From contig NZ_FZNM01000009.1 in assembly GCF_900188295.1 (NCBI RefSeq), forward strand, positions 1 through 64,000: a stretch of DNA of 64,000 nt, read 5' to 3'. This DNA is from Paracoccus sediminis. Its GTDB lineage: Bacteria; Pseudomonadota; Alphaproteobacteria; Rhodobacterales; Rhodobacteraceae. Below, in pieces: positions 26,404 through 35,843 of the stretch. The position numbers were made by a program, and so were the translations under genes. The notes below the pieces were generated by a model. That model worked only from the letters and a program-made list of their open reading frames with translations, had not been told where the DNA came from and ran no database searches. Position 1 is the stretch's first letter. Each line of letters opens with the position of its first letter.

Positions 26404-27717
26404 ATGATACCGCGCTATGCCCGCCCTGAAATGACCGCCATCTGGTCGCCGGAAACCAGATTCCGCATCTGGTACGAGATCGAGGCCCACGCCTGCGACG
26501 CCCAGGCCGACCTGGGCGTCATCCCGCGCGAAAATGCGCAGGCCGTCTGGAATGCCAGGGACGTGGACTTCGATGTGGCCCGGATCGACGAGATTGAGGC
26601 CGTGACCAAGCACGACGTGATCGCCTTTCTGACCCATCTGGCCGAACATATCGGCGCGGACGAGGCACGGTTCGTCCATCAGGGCATGACCAGCAGCGAC
26701 GTTCTGGACACCACGCTGAACGTGCAACTGGTCCGCGCGGCCGACATTCTTCTGGCGGATCTGGATCGTGTGCTGGAGGCGTTGAAGCGCCGCGCCTATG
26801 AACACAAGGATACTGTGCGGATCGGCCGCAGCCACGGCATCCATGCCGAGCCCACCACCATGGGCCTGACCTTCGCGCGGTTTTATGCCGAAATGGACCG
26901 CAATCGGAACCGCTTGGAAAAAGCCCGCTGGGAGGTCGCGACCGGCGCGATTTCGGGCGCGGTCGGCACCTTCGCCAACATCGATCCGGCGGTCGAGGAA
27001 CATGTCTGCGCGAAACTCGGCCTGCGCCCGGAACCGATCAGCACGCAGGTGATCCCGCGCGACCGTCACGCGATGTTCTTTGCCACCCTGGGTGTCATCG
27101 CCTCCAGCGTCGAGAATATCGCCATCGAGATCCGCCACATGCAGCGGACCGAGGTTCTGGAAGCCGAGGAGTTCTTCAGCCCCGGACAGAAGGGCAGTTC
27201 GGCGATGCCGCACAAGCGCAATCCCGTGCTGACCGAAAACCTGACTGGACTGGCGCGGCTGGTCCGCATGGCCGTCATCCCGGCCATGGAAAACGTGGCC
27301 CTGTGGCACGAACGCGACATCAGCCATTCCTCGGTCGAACGCGGCATCGCGCCGGATGCCACGATCACGCTGGATTTCGCGCTGAACCGGCTGGCCGGGG
27401 TGATCGACAAGCTGGTGATCTATCCCAAGACGATGCTGGCCAATATGAACAGGTTCAAGGGTTTGGTCATGTCGCAGCGGGTTTTGCTGGCGCTGACGCA
27501 GGCTGGCGTCTCGCGCGAGGATGCCTATCGGCTGGTGCAGAGGAACGCCATGAAGGTCTGGGAACAGGGTGCCGATTTCAAATCGGAGTTGCTGGCCGAC
27601 GCCGAGGTGACGGCAGCCCTGTCGCCCGCCGAGATCGAGGAAAAGTTCGACCTGGCCTATCATACAAAGCATGTGGACACGATCTTTCGCCGGGTGTTTG
27701 AACAGACCCGGACCTGA
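26404..27717 (+). CDS. purB: Adenylosuccinate lyase
   Basis: A 437-residue enzyme that cleaves SAICAR and adenylosuccinate in purine synthesis. The fumarase/aspartase signature GSSAMPHKRNP is intact, with the active-site segment THQ-like HQGMTSSDVLDT and GRSHGIHAEPTT, carrying the catalytic His. The length is normal for the family. The start MIPRYARPEMTAIWS agrees with homologues; the in-frame region upstream to 26113 is antisense to the neighbouring gene and is not part of it. Confidence 0.97.
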   Translation: MIPRYARPEMTAIWSPETRFRIWYEIEAHACDAQADLGVIPRENAQAVWNARDVDFDVARIDEIEAVTKHDVIAFLTHLAEHIGADEARFVHQGMTSSDVLDTTLNVQLVRAADILLADLDRVLEALKRRAYEHKDTVRIGRSHGIHAEPTTMGLTFARFYAEMDRNRNRLEKARWEVATGAISGAVGTFANIDPAVEEHVCAKLGLRPEPISTQVIPRDRHAMFFATLGVIASSVENIAIEIRHMQRTEVLEAEEFFSPGQKGSSAMPHKRNPVLTENLTGLARLVRMAVIPAMENVALWHERDISHSSVERGIAPDATITLDFALNRLAGVIDKLVIYPKTMLANMNRFKGLVMSQRVLLALTQAGVSREDAYRLVQRNAMKVWEQGADFKSELLADAEVTAALSPAEIEEKFDLAYHTKHVDTIFRRVFEQTRT

Positions 27718-27787
27718 GGCGGGCGTAAACCGGGAATTAGGAAAATTCTGCCAGATTGGCCGCAGGAACGGTCGATCTGGTGGAACG

Positions 27788-28798
27788 ATGACGATACATA
27801 CGGGACTGAATCAGCGGCAGAAGGCGGCGGTGATCGTTCGGCTGCTTCTGGACGGCGACACCGCATCCAGCCTGTCGCGCCTGGACAACGAAAGCCAGAC
27901 CCTGCTGGCCGAGGAAATGGCGGGGATGGAACTGATCGACCGCCAGACCCGCGACGCGATCATCACCGAATTCTGCGACCGGCTGGAATCGGTCGGCGTG
28001 ACCTTTCCGGGGGATCTGGACGGCACGCTGGCCATGCTGGGAACGCAGTTGTCCGAAGACAGCACCGACCGCCTGCGCCGCCGCGCCGCCGTGTCGGGAC
28101 GCGGCGATCCATGGCCGCGCATCGCCTCCCTGCCCGCCCCCGCCATCGCCACCCTTGCCAACTCCGAGGCGGTCGAGATGGTCGCCCTGATGCTGTCCAA
28201 GCTGCCCGTGGAACGCGCGTCCGAACTGTTCGTGGGCCTGCCCCGTGAACGCGCGCGGGCGGTGGCGCAGGCCATGTCGATGACCGCGGGCGTCACGCCC
28301 GAATCGCTGCATCGCGTCGGTCTGATCCTGTTGCAAGCGGCCGAGGCGCTGCCCCGGCCCGCGATTTCCACCCCCGCGACGGACCGGATGGGCGCCATCC
28401 TGAATTTTGCGACGGCTGACCTGCGCGACGACGTTCTGGACAGCCTTGACCGCCACGACGCCGATTTTGCCGGAAATGTGCGCAAGGCGATCTTCATCTT
28501 TGCCCATATTCCCGCCCGCGTCATGCCCCGCGACGTCCCCCGCATCGTCCGAGAGGTCGATCAGCCCGTCCTGGTCCGCGCCCTGGCCGCAACCGGAGAG
28601 AACGAGGTTGCAGCCGCCGAATTCATCCTGGCCAACCTGTCGCAGCGCATGTCCGATGGCCTGCGCGAAGAACGCAACGATCTTGGCAGGCTGCGCGCGT
28701 CCGACCTCGAGGATGCCATGACCGAGGTGGTGTCCGCCATCCGCCGTTTGCAGGAAGCGGGCGAAATCACCCTGATCCTGCCGCAAGAGGACGACTAG
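27788..28798 (+). CDS. fliG: FliG-like flagellar motor switch protein (isolated gene)
   Basis: A 336-residue protein with the FliG layout. The N-terminal domain (LNQRQKAAVIVRLLLDG) is followed by the middle ARM-like region with VEMVALMLSKLPVERASEL and a C-terminal motor domain (LDSLDRHDADFAGNVRKAIFIFAHI...LSQRMSDGL). FliG transmits torque in the flagellar rotor. No other flagellar gene lies in the window, and the EHPQR-type motif of the middle domain is not obvious. It may be a second or repurposed FliG. The start ATG 27788 has GGTGG at a fair distance upstream. Confidence 0.8.
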   Translation: MTIHTGLNQRQKAAVIVRLLLDGDTASSLSRLDNESQTLLAEEMAGMELIDRQTRDAIITEFCDRLESVGVTFPGDLDGTLAMLGTQLSEDSTDRLRRRAAVSGRGDPWPRIASLPAPAIATLANSEAVEMVALMLSKLPVERASELFVGLPRERARAVAQAMSMTAGVTPESLHRVGLILLQAAEALPRPAISTPATDRMGAILNFATADLRDDVLDSLDRHDADFAGNVRKAIFIFAHIPARVMPRDVPRIVREVDQPVLVRALAATGENEVAAAEFILANLSQRMSDGLREERNDLGRLRASDLEDAMTEVVSAIRRLQEAGEITLILPQEDD

Positions 28799-28837
28799 CG
28801 GACTTGCGCCACCGTCCCCCTCGACGGATAAGACGGC

Positions 28838-28981
28838 ATGACCAACACCCTTACCATCGCGCTTCTGGTCGTGATCCTGGGCCTGTTCGCCGCGGACCAG
28901 ATCTGGTTGCAGTGGCAGATTCCGCTGCTGGCGGCGCGGATGGTGGACGGGCTGGTCGAATATCTCAGCTTCTGGCGCTAA
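28838..28981 (+). CDS. Small membrane protein next to gap (47 residues)
   Basis: The frame encodes [20 protein letters not shown]..., a hydrophobic helix at residues 5-19, then an amphipathic part ending EYLSFWR. I recognise the MTNT...FWR pattern from small proteins upstream of gap in other Rhodobacteraceae, which is the main support. It is located between fliG and gap on the same strand, 88 bp before gap. The function is unknown; a single-span membrane peptide is predicted. Confidence 0.65.
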   Translation: MTNTLTIALLVVILGLFAADQIWLQWQIPLLAARMVDGLVEYLSFWR

Positions 28982-29069
28982 CAGCCCGCCAACCGGCTGC
29001 GCGGCATTTGCATCAGCCCGAACAGCACGATACGAGAAGCGCAACGTCACTTGGTCGGGAGAGAGAACC

Positions 29070-30071
29070 ATGGCTGTCAAAGTTGCGATCAACGGCTTCG
29101 GGCGCATCGGGCGCAACGTGCTGCGCGCCATCATCGAATCCGGGCGCACCGATATCGAGGTCGTCGCGATCAACGATCTGGGTCCGGTCGAAACCAATGC
29201 GCATCTGCTGCGCTATGACAGCGTGCATGGCCGCTTTCCGGCAACCGTGACCACCAGCGGCGATTCCATCGACGTGGGCCGCGGTCCGATCAAGGTCACG
29301 GCGATCCGCAATCCCGCTGACCTGCCCTGGGGTGATGTCGACGTCATCATGGAATGCACCGGCATCTTCACGTCCAAGGACAAGGTTCAGCCGCATTTGT
29401 CCACGGGCGCCAAGCGCATCCTGATCTCGGCCCCCGGCGACAATGCCGACAAGACCATTGTCTTCGGGGTGAACGACGACACGCTGACCGCCGACGATCT
29501 GGTCGTGTCGAACGCCAGCTGCACCACCAACTGCCTGTCGCCGGTGGCCAAGGTGCTGAACGACGCCATCGGCATCAACCGCGGCTTCATGACCACGATC
29601 CACAGCTATACCGGCGATCAGCCGACGCTGGACACGATGCACAAGGATCTGTACCGCGCCCGCGCCGCCGCCCTGTCGATGATCCCGACCTCGACCGGCG
29701 CGGCCAAGGCCGTGGGCCTGGTGCTGCCGGAACTCAAGGGCAAGCTGGACGGGGTGGCGATCCGGGTGCCGACCCCCAACGTGTCCGTCGTGGATCTGGT
29801 GTTCGAAGCGGGGCGCGATACCAGCGTCGAAGACATCAACGCCGCAATCAAGGCGGCAGCCGACGGTCCGATGAAAGGCATCCTGGGCTATACCGAAGAA
29901 CCGCTGGTGTCGTCGGATTTCAACCACGACCCGCATTCGTCGGTCTTTCACATGGACCAGACCAAGGTCATGGAGGGCCGTTTGTGCCGCATTCTGACCT
30001 GGTATGACAACGAATGGGGCTTTTCCAATCGCATGTCCGACACGGCGGTCGCGATGGGCAAGCTGATCTGA
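29070..30071 (+). CDS. gap: Glyceraldehyde-3-phosphate dehydrogenase, type I
   Basis: A 333-residue glycolytic/gluconeogenic NAD-dependent enzyme. The Rossmann motif [14 protein letters not shown] is at residues 7-20, and the catalytic cysteine C151 is in SNASCTTNC. The C-terminal substrate segment [12 protein letters not shown] is intact. The residue after the second NAD-binding strand is Asp (AINDLG), which favours NAD over NADP. GGGAGAGAGAACC precedes the ATG. Confidence 0.98.
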   Translation: MAVKVAINGFGRIGRNVLRAIIESGRTDIEVVAINDLGPVETNAHLLRYDSVHGRFPATVTTSGDSIDVGRGPIKVTAIRNPADLPWGDVDVIMECTGIFTSKDKVQPHLSTGAKRILISAPGDNADKTIVFGVNDDTLTADDLVVSNASCTTNCLSPVAKVLNDAIGINRGFMTTIHSYTGDQPTLDTMHKDLYRARAAALSMIPTSTGAAKAVGLVLPELKGKLDGVAIRVPTPNVSVVDLVFEAGRDTSVEDINAAIKAAADGPMKGILGYTEEPLVSSDFNHDPHSSVFHMDQTKVMEGRLCRILTWYDNEWGFSNRMSDTAVAMGKLI

Positions 30072-30079
30072 TTTTGGGC

Positions 30080-30099
30080 GGCGGGGAGAAATCCCCGCC
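30080..30099. terminator. Hairpin between convergent gap and small gene
   Basis: A 7-bp stem (GGCGGGG / CCCCGCC) with loop AGAAAT lies directly after gap and before the convergent gene's stop. It lacks a clear T-run on either side, so it may be a weak or Rho-assisted terminator. Confidence 0.35.
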
Positions 30100-30105
30100 C
30101 TCGGT

Positions 30106-30405
30106 TCAGCGGATTTTGCTCAGGCGGCGGGAATTGGCCCTTGTCCGCTTGCCGTAAGGGCGCAGGGCTGCGGCCATCATCCGTTCTGCGCTGTGTCCCC
30201 TGCCCGCCGACTGGGCAATGGCGAACAGCGATTCCGTCGCCGCGGCCTGTTTTTCGGCAACCATGCGGAACGGCTCTCCGGGGGATTGGGACATCATGCC
30301 GATCATTCCGGCGGTGCGGAGACCGATCACCGTCTGCGCCTCGATCGCCATTCTGGCAAACTGCGCCCACAAACGGACAGGGTTCTTGGGCATCATCGGA
30401 AACAT
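30106..30405 (-). CDS. Conserved hypothetical protein, Rhodobacteraceae type (often labelled antifreeze protein)
   Basis: A 99-residue protein starting MFPMMPKNPVRLWAQFARM, with repeated short amphipathic helices (AIEAQTVIGLRTAGMIG), an EPFRMVAEKQAA segment and a basic tail (GKRTRANSRRLSKIR). Homologues are labelled antifreeze protein in some annotations, without functional support that I know of. The helix pattern and size resemble phasins. AAAGGATGATCCC precedes the start. It is convergent with gap. Confidence 0.65.
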   Translation of the reverse strand: MFPMMPKNPVRLWAQFARMAIEAQTVIGLRTAGMIGMMSQSPGEPFRMVAEKQAAATESLFAIAQSAGRGHSAERMMAAALRPYGKRTRANSRRLSKIR

Positions 30406-30540
30406 GGGATCATCCTTTGGATCATCCGGCCATCTTGGGCTTACCTGGGCGTCAGCACAAGTGAGACCTTGGAACGGCAGCAATGCGATTTGCGCAAGGC
30501 GAGCTTGGCAACCGCACCCTGCCATGTATAGAGGCAGGCC

Positions 30541-31581
30541 ATGACCGACCGCATCACCATCCGCCGCCCTGACGACTGGCATCTGCACCTGCGCGACGGC
30601 GCGATGCTGGCCGCCGTCGCCCCCCATTCCGCAGGCTTCGGCCGCGCGATCATCATGCCGAACCTCGTGCCGCCCGTTGTGACGGGCGCGCAGGCCGCCG
30701 CCTATCGCAACCGGATTCTGGCCGCCTTGCCGGACAGTGCCGCGTTGCAGCCGCAGATGACGCTGTACCTGACCGATGCCACCGAACCCGCCGATGTGGT
30801 GGCCGCCTTTCGGAATGGCATCATCCGGGCCGTGAAACTGTATCCCGCTGGCGCGACGACGAATTCCGCCAGCGGCGTCACCGATTTCGACCGGGTGCAA
30901 CCCGTGCTGGAGGCGATGGCCGAGGCTGGCGTGACCCTGTGCGTCCACGGCGAGGTGACGGATCCGGCGGTGGACATCTTCGACCGGGAAGCCGTGTTCA
31001 TCGACCGCGTGCTGGACCCGCTGCGCCGCCGCACCCCCGGCCTGCGCGTGGTGATGGAGCATGTCACCACCAGCGACGGCGTCGCCTATGCGCGGTCGGG
31101 CGGCGACGATCTGGCCGCGACGATCACCACGCATCACCTGGTCATCAACCGCAACGCCATCCTGGCCGGAGGGATCCGGCCGCATTACTATTGCCTGCCC
31201 GTCGCCAAGCGCGAATCGCACCGCCTGGCCCTGCGCGAGGCCGCGACCAGCGGCGAGGCGCGGTTCTTCTTGGGCACCGACAGCGCACCCCACGCGGACA
31301 GCGCCAAACTGCAACCCTGCGGCTGCGCGGGCTGCTTCACGGCGCCCAACACAATGTCGATCCTGGCCCAGGTCTTCGAGGACGAGGGCGCCTTGGACCG
31401 GCTGGAGGCTTTCGCCAGCCTGAACGGCGCCGCCTTCTATCGCCTGCCGCCGAACGACGACCGAATCACCCTGGTCCGGCGCGACAGGCCTGCCGCCTAT
31501 CCGGCCCGGATCGATGCGGGCGGCGAGACCGTCACCGTCTTCGACCCCGGCTTTCCGCTGTTCTGGCACCAGGAGGACTGA
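30541..31581 (+). CDS. pyrC: Dihydroorotase, class II
   Basis: A 346-residue zinc amidohydrolase that closes carbamoyl-aspartate to dihydroorotate. The metal-binding [10 protein letters not shown] lies at residues 11-20. The carbamylated-Lys segment is [13 protein letters not shown], followed by HGEV and GTDSAPH for the remaining ligands. The length fits the E. coli-type enzyme. The stop overlaps the pyrE start (TGATG), so pyrC-pyrE form a coupled pyrimidine pair. Confidence 0.97.
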   Translation: MTDRITIRRPDDWHLHLRDGAMLAAVAPHSAGFGRAIIMPNLVPPVVTGAQAAAYRNRILAALPDSAALQPQMTLYLTDATEPADVVAAFRNGIIRAVKLYPAGATTNSASGVTDFDRVQPVLEAMAEAGVTLCVHGEVTDPAVDIFDREAVFIDRVLDPLRRRTPGLRVVMEHVTTSDGVAYARSGGDDLAATITTHHLVINRNAILAGGIRPHYYCLPVAKRESHRLALREAATSGEARFFLGTDSAPHADSAKLQPCGCAGCFTAPNTMSILAQVFEDEGALDRLEAFASLNGAAFYRLPPNDDRITLVRRDRPAAYPARIDAGGETVTVFDPGFPLFWHQED

Positions 31582-32252
31582 TGAGCCTGACCTTCCCCAC
31601 CCCAGAGGAGATCGCCCGCCTGTCCGCCCGGATGCTGCTGGACATCAAGGCCGTCGATTTCAACGCGGACACGCCGTTCACCTATGCCTCGGGGTTGAAA
31701 GGGCCGACCTATGTGGACTGCCGCCGGATCATCAGCTTTCCGCGCGTGCGCCAGACGCTGATGGACTTCATGGCGGCAACCGTGATGCGCGATGCCGGAT
31801 TCGAGGCGTTCGACAACGTTGCGGGCGGCGAAACGGCAGGAATTCCCTTTGCCGCCATGGTCGCCGAACGGCTGGGCCTGCCGATGACCTATGTGCGCAA
31901 GAAACCCAAGGGGTACGGCCGAAACGCCCGGATCGAGGGCGTGATGACCGAAGGGCAGCGCGTCCTTCTGGTCGAGGATCTGACCACCGACGGGGGCAGC
32001 AAGCTGTCCTTCGTGGATGCGATCCGCGACACGGGCGCCACATGCGCGCATACGGCAGTCATCTTCTATTACGGCATCTTCCCGGAAACGACGCAGCGCC
32101 TGGCGGATCACGGAGTCGCGCTGCATCACCTGTGCACCTGGTGGGATGTCCTGGCCGAGGCGCGCGCCCGGTCGTCGTTCGACGACAAGACCCTGGCCGA
32201 GGTCGAAACCTTTCTGACCGATCCCCGCGCATGGCAGGCAAAGAACGCCTGA
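31581..32252 (+). CDS. pyrE: Orotate phosphoribosyltransferase
   Basis: A 223-residue transferase that makes OMP from orotate and PRPP. The PRPP motif [13 protein letters not shown] is at 128-140, and [10 protein letters not shown] supplies the catalytic Lys loop at 104-113. It follows pyrC with a one-base overlap and an AGGAGG site inside the pyrC end. In E. coli pyrE stands alone; the pyrC-pyrE pair is common in alphaproteobacteria. Confidence 0.97.
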   Translation: MSLTFPTPEEIARLSARMLLDIKAVDFNADTPFTYASGLKGPTYVDCRRIISFPRVRQTLMDFMAATVMRDAGFEAFDNVAGGETAGIPFAAMVAERLGLPMTYVRKKPKGYGRNARIEGVMTEGQRVLLVEDLTTDGGSKLSFVDAIRDTGATCAHTAVIFYYGIFPETTQRLADHGVALHHLCTWWDVLAEARARSSFDDKTLAEVETFLTDPRAWQAKNA

Positions 32253-32253
32253 C

Positions 32254-32262
32254 TTATCCACA
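32254..32262 (+). promoter_or_regulatory. Consensus DnaA box upstream of dnaB
   Basis: TTATCCACA is an exact match to the DnaA-box consensus. It lies two bases after the pyrE stop and 97 bp before dnaB; GATCCACAG a few bases on is a degenerate second site. It could link dnaB transcription to DnaA. A single box may also be chance. Confidence 0.4.
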
Positions 32263-32358
32263 GGCGATCCACAGATCGGCCCCCTGAATTCGCATCGCGC
32301 GGCGTTTCCCGCGCGGTGCATCGGGTGTAGAACAAAGACAAGAAAAAAGGGGCAGCAC

Positions 32359-33846
32359 ATGACCAACCTGCGCGCCATCGTTCCCGGCCAGGCCGACAGC
32401 ACCGAGGATACGCCCTCGATCCCCTTCTCGCTCGAGGCCGAGCAGCAGCTTTTGGGCGCGCTGCTGACCAACAACGACGTGTTCGACCGGGTCAGCCAGA
32501 TCATCAAGCCGGACCATTTCTATCACCCTGTTCATGCGCGGATCTTCGACATCTGTTCGGAACGCATCCGCAAGAACGCCCTTGCCAGCCCCGTCACGAT
32601 CAAGGCGTTTCTGGAACATGATGACGGATTGAGGGAACTGGGCGGTCCTGCCTATCTGGCGCGGATGGCGGGGGCCGCCATCAGCGCCTATGCGGCGCGC
32701 GACTATGCCCAGATGATTCGCGAATTCGCGCTGCGGCGCGAACTGATCCTGCTGGGCCAGGATATTTCCGCCCGCGCCGCCACGGTCGAGGTCGGCGACG
32801 AGGCCGAGGAACAGATCAAGGCCGCGGAACAGACCCTGTATAAGCTGGGCGAACAGGGCGTGGCGGAACGCGGCTTCCAGTCCTTTCTGAAGGCCGTGAC
32901 AGGTGCGGTCCAGGCCGCCAACGCCGCCTATCAGCGCGACGGCAAGCTGTCGGGGATCTCGACCGGGCTGATCGACCTGGACGGCAAGATGGGCGGGCTG
33001 AACAATTCCGACCTGGTGATCCTGGCCGGTCGCCCGTCGATGGGGAAAACCTCGCTGGCGACCAACATCGCCTTCAACATCGCCAAGGCGCACAAGATGG
33101 GCCAACGGCCGGACGGCACCACCGGCACTGTCGAAGGCGGCGTGGTGGGCTTTTTCAGTCTGGAAATGTCGGCCGAACAGCTTGCGGCGCGGATTCTTTC
33201 GGAAGCGGCCGAGGTTCCCAGCGAACGCATCCGCAGCGGCAACATGGACGAGGCCGAGTTCCGCCGTTTCGTCGAAGCCGCGCACGCCTTGCAGAACTGC
33301 CCCCTGTACATCGACGACACCCCGGCCTTGCCGATCAACCAGTTGGCCGCTCGCGCCCGCAAGCTGAAGCGGACGCACGGGCTGGACGTGCTGATGGTGG
33401 ACTATCTGCAACTGCTCAAGGCGGCATCGGCCAAGGACAGCCGCGTGAACGAGGTCAGCGAGATCACCCAAGGTCTGAAGGCCGTTGCCAAGGAACTGAA
33501 CATCCCCGTCATCGCCCTGTCCCAGCTGTCGCGCCAGGTCGAAAACCGCGAGGACAAGCGGCCGCAACTGTCCGATCTGCGCGAATCCGGGTCGATTGAA
33601 CAGGATGCCGACATCGTGATGTTCGTGTTCCGCGAGGAATATTACAAGGAACGCGAAAAGCCGTCCGACAGCGATCTGGACGCCATGGCGAAATGGCAAC
33701 AGGTGATGGAACAATGCCACGGCAAGGCCGAGGTGATCCTGGGCAAGCAGCGCCACGGTCCCATCGGCACGGTCGAACTGTCCTTCGAAGGCCAGTTCAC
33801 CCGGTTCGGCAACCTGGCCAAGGACCGGCAGTCGCAATGGGACTAG
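32359..33846 (+). CDS. dnaB: Replicative DNA helicase DnaB
   Basis: A 495-residue hexameric fork helicase. The N-terminal domain starts at IPFSLEAEQQLLGALL (DnaB-N). The RecA-like domain has Walker A GRPSMGKTS, LDVLMVDYLQLL (Walker B) and ALSQLSRQVE (H4-type motif). No intein is present. The start ATG has AAAAAAGGGG upstream. The downstream DUF486 gene begins inside its last codons. Confidence 0.97.
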   Translation: MTNLRAIVPGQADSTEDTPSIPFSLEAEQQLLGALLTNNDVFDRVSQIIKPDHFYHPVHARIFDICSERIRKNALASPVTIKAFLEHDDGLRELGGPAYLARMAGAAISAYAARDYAQMIREFALRRELILLGQDISARAATVEVGDEAEEQIKAAEQTLYKLGEQGVAERGFQSFLKAVTGAVQAANAAYQRDGKLSGISTGLIDLDGKMGGLNNSDLVILAGRPSMGKTSLATNIAFNIAKAHKMGQRPDGTTGTVEGGVVGFFSLEMSAEQLAARILSEAAEVPSERIRSGNMDEAEFRRFVEAAHALQNCPLYIDDTPALPINQLAARARKLKRTHGLDVLMVDYLQLLKAASAKDSRVNEVSEITQGLKAVAKELNIPVIALSQLSRQVENREDKRPQLSDLRESGSIEQDADIVMFVFREEYYKEREKPSDSDLDAMAKWQQVMEQCHGKAEVILGKQRHGPIGTVELSFEGQFTRFGNLAKDRQSQWD

Positions 33847-34193
33847 GCCTGCCCGTCCCCGTCGTCACCATCGGTTTGCTGATCGCGTCGAACGTCTTCA
33901 TGACCCTGGCGTGGTATGGGCATCTGAAATTCAAGACGACGCCCCTGGTCACGGTGATCGCGATAAGCTGGTTCATCGCGCTGTTCGAATACATCCTGCA
34001 AGTGCCCGCGAACCGCATTGGCCACGGCTATTTCAGTGCCGCGCAGCTGAAGACCATTCAGGAGGTCATCAGCCTGACGGTCTTTGCCCTGTTTTCATGG
34101 ATCTATCTGGGCGAACGCATCGGCTGGCAGCACGGCGTCGGATTCGGGCTGATCTGCCTGGGCGCCTGGTTCATCTTTCACGACTTCGGCTGA
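33837..34193 (+). CDS. DMT-superfamily small membrane protein (DUF486)
   Basis: A 118-residue membrane protein with four predicted helices. Recognisable segments are SNVFMTLAWYGHLKF near the start, SWFIALFEYILQVPANRIGHGYFSAAQLKTIQE (shown in part: FEYILQVPANRIGHG) and SLTVFALFSWIYLGE. It belongs to DUF486 in the drug/metabolite transporter superfamily; the substrate is unknown. The start overlaps the dnaB end by ten bases and the length fits the family's 110-118 residues. Confidence 0.85.
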   Translation: MGLGLPVPVVTIGLLIASNVFMTLAWYGHLKFKTTPLVTVIAISWFIALFEYILQVPANRIGHGYFSAAQLKTIQEVISLTVFALFSWIYLGERIGWQHGVGFGLICLGAWFIFHDFG

Positions 34194-34207
34194 ACGCCCC
34201 CGCCCTG

Positions 34208-34519
34208 TCAGTGGGTCCAGGGCGCGCGGCGGTCGGTGGCGAAATTTTCGCCATAGCCGCGCGGGCGGACGTTGGCGGCGCGGCCGTGGGTCGGCTGGAC
34301 GATATAGTCCAGACCATGCTCTCGGGCATAATCCTCGGCCTGTTTCTGCGTTTCAAAATGCAGGCGGACCTGGCTTTGGGTGTCGTCGCTGCTGGTCCAG
34401 CCCATCAGAGGATCGATGTCGCGCGCATCGGCTGGCGGAAACTCTAGAACCCAGGTCTTGCTCCGCGCCGTACCGGACTGCATGGCATTGCGGGCAGGTT
34501 GATAGATGCGAACGCGCAT
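34208..34519 (-). CDS. Complex I accessory subunit, NDUFS4-like
   Basis: A 103-residue homologue of the 18-kDa NDUFS4 subunit. The family start [16 protein letters not shown] and core [22 protein letters not shown] are present, followed by [20 protein letters not shown] and YIVQPTHGR. In alphaproteobacteria it is a supernumerary subunit of NADH:quinone oxidoreductase, bound at the peripheral arm. It is encoded apart from the nuo operon. GAAAGAG precedes the ATG. Confidence 0.92.
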   Translation of the reverse strand: MRVRIYQPARNAMQSGTARSKTWVLEFPPADARDIDPLMGWTSSDDTQSQVRLHFETQKQAEDYAREHGLDYIVQPTHGRAANVRPRGYGENFATDRRAPWTH

Positions 34520-34638
34520 GGAACTCTCTTTCGCGGGCTGTCGGGCGACTTATCGCCAATGACGCGGGCCGGATCAAGGGCCGGAACGGCGATCCCCCCA
34601 CGGCGTTGAGCGTCGAACCGCAACCAGAGGAGGTTTCC

Positions 34639-35175
34639 ATGCCATTCCGATCCGCTGCCGCCCTTGGCCTGCTGCTGGCCCTGCCCGCCGCGGCACAGGA
34701 CACGGCCTCGCCCGCTGCGCCGACCGAAGGCGAAAAGCCCATGATCGCTGAAATCAAGACCGCCGAGGGGGAAAGCCGGGGCACGGCGACCATCGTCGCG
34801 ACGCCGTCGGGCATGATGCTTCTGACGCTGGAACTGCAAGACGTCCCCCCCGGCATCCACGGCGCGCATGTCCATCAGACCGGCGAATGTTCGCCCCCCG
34901 ATTTCGAATCGGCGGGCGGCCATCTGGCGGGCGAAAAGGAACATGGCCTCATGTCGGCCAATGGTCCGCATCCGGGCGATTTGCCGAACATCCATGTGCC
35001 CGAAAGCGGCAGCCTGATGGTCGAAGCGTTCGTGTCGGGACTGACGGCCGAGATGCTGGCCGACGATGACGGTTCCGCTTTCATCATCCATGAACAGCCG
35101 GACGATTATGTCGGACAGCCTTCGGGCCATGCGGGCAACAGGATCGGTTGCGGCACCTTTGCGCAAGCCGGCTAG
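34639..35175 (+). CDS. sodC: Periplasmic Cu,Zn superoxide dismutase
   Basis: A 178-residue SodC. The signal peptide (residues 1-20) ends AAAAQD. The copper/zinc ligand pattern is visible in GIHGAHVHQTGEC (two His), HLAGEKEHG (bridging region), HPGDLPN and the C-terminal GNRIGCGTF, where the second Cys of the conserved disulfide sits. It removes superoxide in the periplasm. AGAGGAGG precedes ATG 34639; a TTG at 34606 would remove the clean signal peptide. Its 3' end overlaps the convergent small gene by four bases. Confidence 0.93.
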   Translation: MPFRSAAALGLLLALPAAAQDTASPAAPTEGEKPMIAEIKTAEGESRGTATIVATPSGMMLLTLELQDVPPGIHGAHVHQTGECSPPDFESAGGHLAGEKEHGLMSANGPHPGDLPNIHVPESGSLMVEAFVSGLTAEMLADDDGSAFIIHEQPDDYVGQPSGHAGNRIGCGTFAQAG

Positions 35176-35480
35176 TTCTGGCCGGAAATGGCGGCGTCCG
35201 CAAAAGGCGCCGTCAGTTCGGCCGTCCCGGTTGCCTTGGAGTAGATGCAGACCATCCGGTCCGGGGTGTCATCGTGATCCACGGTCACGAGCGCCGCGCC
35301 GAAGCTGTCCGATCCGAACGGATTCACTTCGACCCGGATCCGGGTCCGGTCGGGCGAATCGACCAGCGAGCGGCACGATTCGCCGATCGCCTGCCGGAAT
35401 TCCTCCCATGCCGCGTCGCTCGACGCCGAAGCGAGGGCGGGAAGAATCGTGACGATCCATCCGGCAAGGCGCGCTTTCAT
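35172..35480 (-). CDS. Small exported hypothetical protein
   Basis: A 102-residue protein with a signal peptide (MKARLAGWIVTILPALASASS). The mature part has two cysteines (in ESCRSL and MVCIYS) that could form a disulfide, and a beta-rich pattern (RTRIRVEVNPFG, FGAALVTVDHDD). No family was recognised. GGAGGAATTACG before the ATG is a good ribosome site. It is convergent with sodC and divergent from the I78 lipoprotein gene. Confidence 0.7.
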   Translation of the reverse strand: MKARLAGWIVTILPALASASSDAAWEEFRQAIGESCRSLVDSPDRTRIRVEVNPFGSDSFGAALVTVDHDDTPDRMVCIYSKATGTAELTAPFADAAISGQN

Positions 35481-35558
35481 CGTAATTCCTCCGAACCGCA
35501 GTCAGGGAACGCCAAGCATTGCAGCGTCGTTCCCTTGAGAAACATCACAGGTGATCCG

Positions 35559-35837
35559 ATGCGCCGACCTTGCGCCCCCATCGTCCTTTCCGTCCTGACC
35601 GCAGCGGCCCTGGCTGGGTGTGCGCCGGGATATGACCTGACCGTTGCCTCACCGACCTGCGATCTCGCCCAGCACCAGCAGCTCGTGGGCATGAACATCG
35701 GAGAGGTTTATCTGCCCCGGCAGCTTGAGCGCCGCGAAATCAGTCCGGGTCAGGTCGTCACGTTCGATTATCAACCCCGACGGTTGAACATGTTCCTTGA
35801 TTCCAAGGGATGGATCACCCGAGTCACCTGCGGCTGA
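35559..35837 (+). CDS. I78-family peptidase-inhibitor-like lipoprotein
   Basis: A 92-residue lipoprotein. The lipobox LAGC places the lipidated cysteine at residue 21. The mature domain has the I78 pattern: CDLAQHQQLVGMNIGEV, ISPGQVVTFDYQPRRLNMFLD, and the terminal ITRVTCG. I78 proteins resemble the Aspergillus elastase inhibitor; their bacterial role is unclear, possibly envelope protease control. Two Cys residues flank the fold and probably pair. Confidence 0.85.
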   Translation: MRRPCAPIVLSVLTAAALAGCAPGYDLTVASPTCDLAQHQQLVGMNIGEVYLPRQLERREISPGQVVTFDYQPRRLNMFLDSKGWITRVTCG

Positions 35838-35843
35838 TCCGCT

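Noticed and set aside
32253-32358. Chromosomal origin at the DnaA box
   Set aside because: Only one good box, no AT-rich unwinding region, and no dnaA, dnaN, parAB or gidA nearby.
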